Assembly (NCBI RefSeq): GCF_945957345.1
Contig: NZ_CAMFKW010000018.1
Location: 1 to 64,000, forward strand
DNA length: 64,000 bases
Direction: 5' to 3'
From: an uncultured Allobosea sp.
GTDB lineage: Bacteria; Pseudomonadota; Alphaproteobacteria; Rhizobiales; Beijerinckiaceae
In this document: positions 63,777 through 64,000 of the stretch, in pieces
Layout: the number at the start of each line of letters is the position of its first letter
Numbering within the stretch: the first letter of the stretch is position 1
Notes under the pieces: model-generated
The model's database searches: none
Seen by the model: the letters and a program-made list of their open reading frames with translations, nothing else
What the model was told of the DNA's origin: nothing
Made by a program: the position numbers and the translations under genes

Positions 63777-64000
63777 TTAAGGAAGCGCGACATCCGTGGG
63801 TAGGCTCGCCGGACCCGCGGCCCCACCGATCGGACGATCGCCCTCGACCAGCGGCTTCAGTCGCCCGAGTTCGACCGCAAGGAAATCGAGGAAGAGTCTG
63901 ACGCGCGGCGTGTGGCGCATGTCCGGATGGGTGAGCAGCCAGAGGTCGGCGGCAAGATCGGGATCGGGGTCGCCAAAGCGCCTCAGGGCAGGGCGCGTGT
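63777..64000 (-). CDS. LysR-family regulator, C-terminal end only
   Basis: 73 codons and the stop remain; the gene begins beyond the window. DLWLLTHPDMRHTPRVRLFLDFLAVELGRLKPL is the usual end of a LysR effector domain, followed by an extra tail (GGAAGPASLPTDVALP). Confidence 0.8.
   Translation of the reverse strand, partial: TRPALRRFGDPDPDLAADLWLLTHPDMRHTPRVRLFLDFLAVELGRLKPLVEGDRPIGGAAGPASLPTDVALP

Overview
The window is one high-GC, gene-dense chromosomal segment of an alphaproteobacterium of the order Hyphomicrobiales (Rhizobiales). An alphaproteobacterial porin, a UQCC-type bc1 chaperone, DUF2336, an LdtR/LdtP pair, a K+-independent-type proton pyrophosphatase and the gene orders nrdR-ribD-ribE-ribH-nusB-thiL and plsX-fabH-ihfA-merR support this. 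A Bosea-like or Bradyrhizobiaceae-related genome is my best guess, made from memory of gene order and not tested. I saw no tRNA, rRNA, CRISPR array, insertion sequence, prophage or recognisable defence island. Most of the window is core chromosome.

Layout. 1-8 kb: the 3' part of a porin, a BON/OmpA-like envelope protein with a partner membrane HhH protein, then a minus-strand catabolic block (M20 amidohydrolase, MHS transporter, MarR regulator, alpha/beta hydrolase). 8-18 kb: lytic transglycosylase, dapA, smpB, a NYN-domain protein, an acetyltransferase, and lepB-rnc-era, with aqpZ, acpS and pdxJ. 18-28 kb: a HerA-like ATPase, rpoZ, the (p)ppGpp enzyme Rsh, a LysR/tautomerase pair, recO and parC. 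28-38 kb: a small outer-membrane protein, DUF2336, a three-gene UxaA/SAF/RraA-like catabolic operon, bpt, RDD, ilvA with an orphan LivH-like permease that carries a lipoprotein-like N-terminus, a short YqeY protein and hemB. 38-45 kb: a low-GC membrane ORFan, a 3-hydroxyisobutyryl-CoA hydrolase-like enzyme, ldtR-ldtP, and a divergent MFS/MerR pair around a SoxR-box-like palindrome. 45-54 kb: glyA, an unrecognised membrane protein on the opposite strand, nrdR-ribDEH-nusB-thiL, and an MFS transporter with (S)-ureidoglycine aminohydrolase. 54-64 kb: hppA, an EamA transporter, bamE, UQCC, DUF177, plsX, fabH, ihfA, merR, a PEGA-like lipoprotein, sugE, a 56-residue membrane protein and the end of a LysR gene.

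How the parts work together: several blocks serve the envelope (porin, Slt, LdtP, BamE, PlsX/FabH, LepB, DapA). Others serve translation and RNA (SmpB, Era, RNase III, RpoZ, NusB), flavin, thiamin and PLP cofactors, and the stringent response. The accessory content is small: two families of long palindromic intergenic elements (two copies of A, three of B), one short palindrome, a low-GC ORFan and a few catabolic operons. No clearly new multi-gene system stands out. The best candidates for new biology are the protein at 46401-47360, the lipoprotein-permease fusion at 34864-36204 and the UxaA/SAF/RraA operon at 29870-32058.
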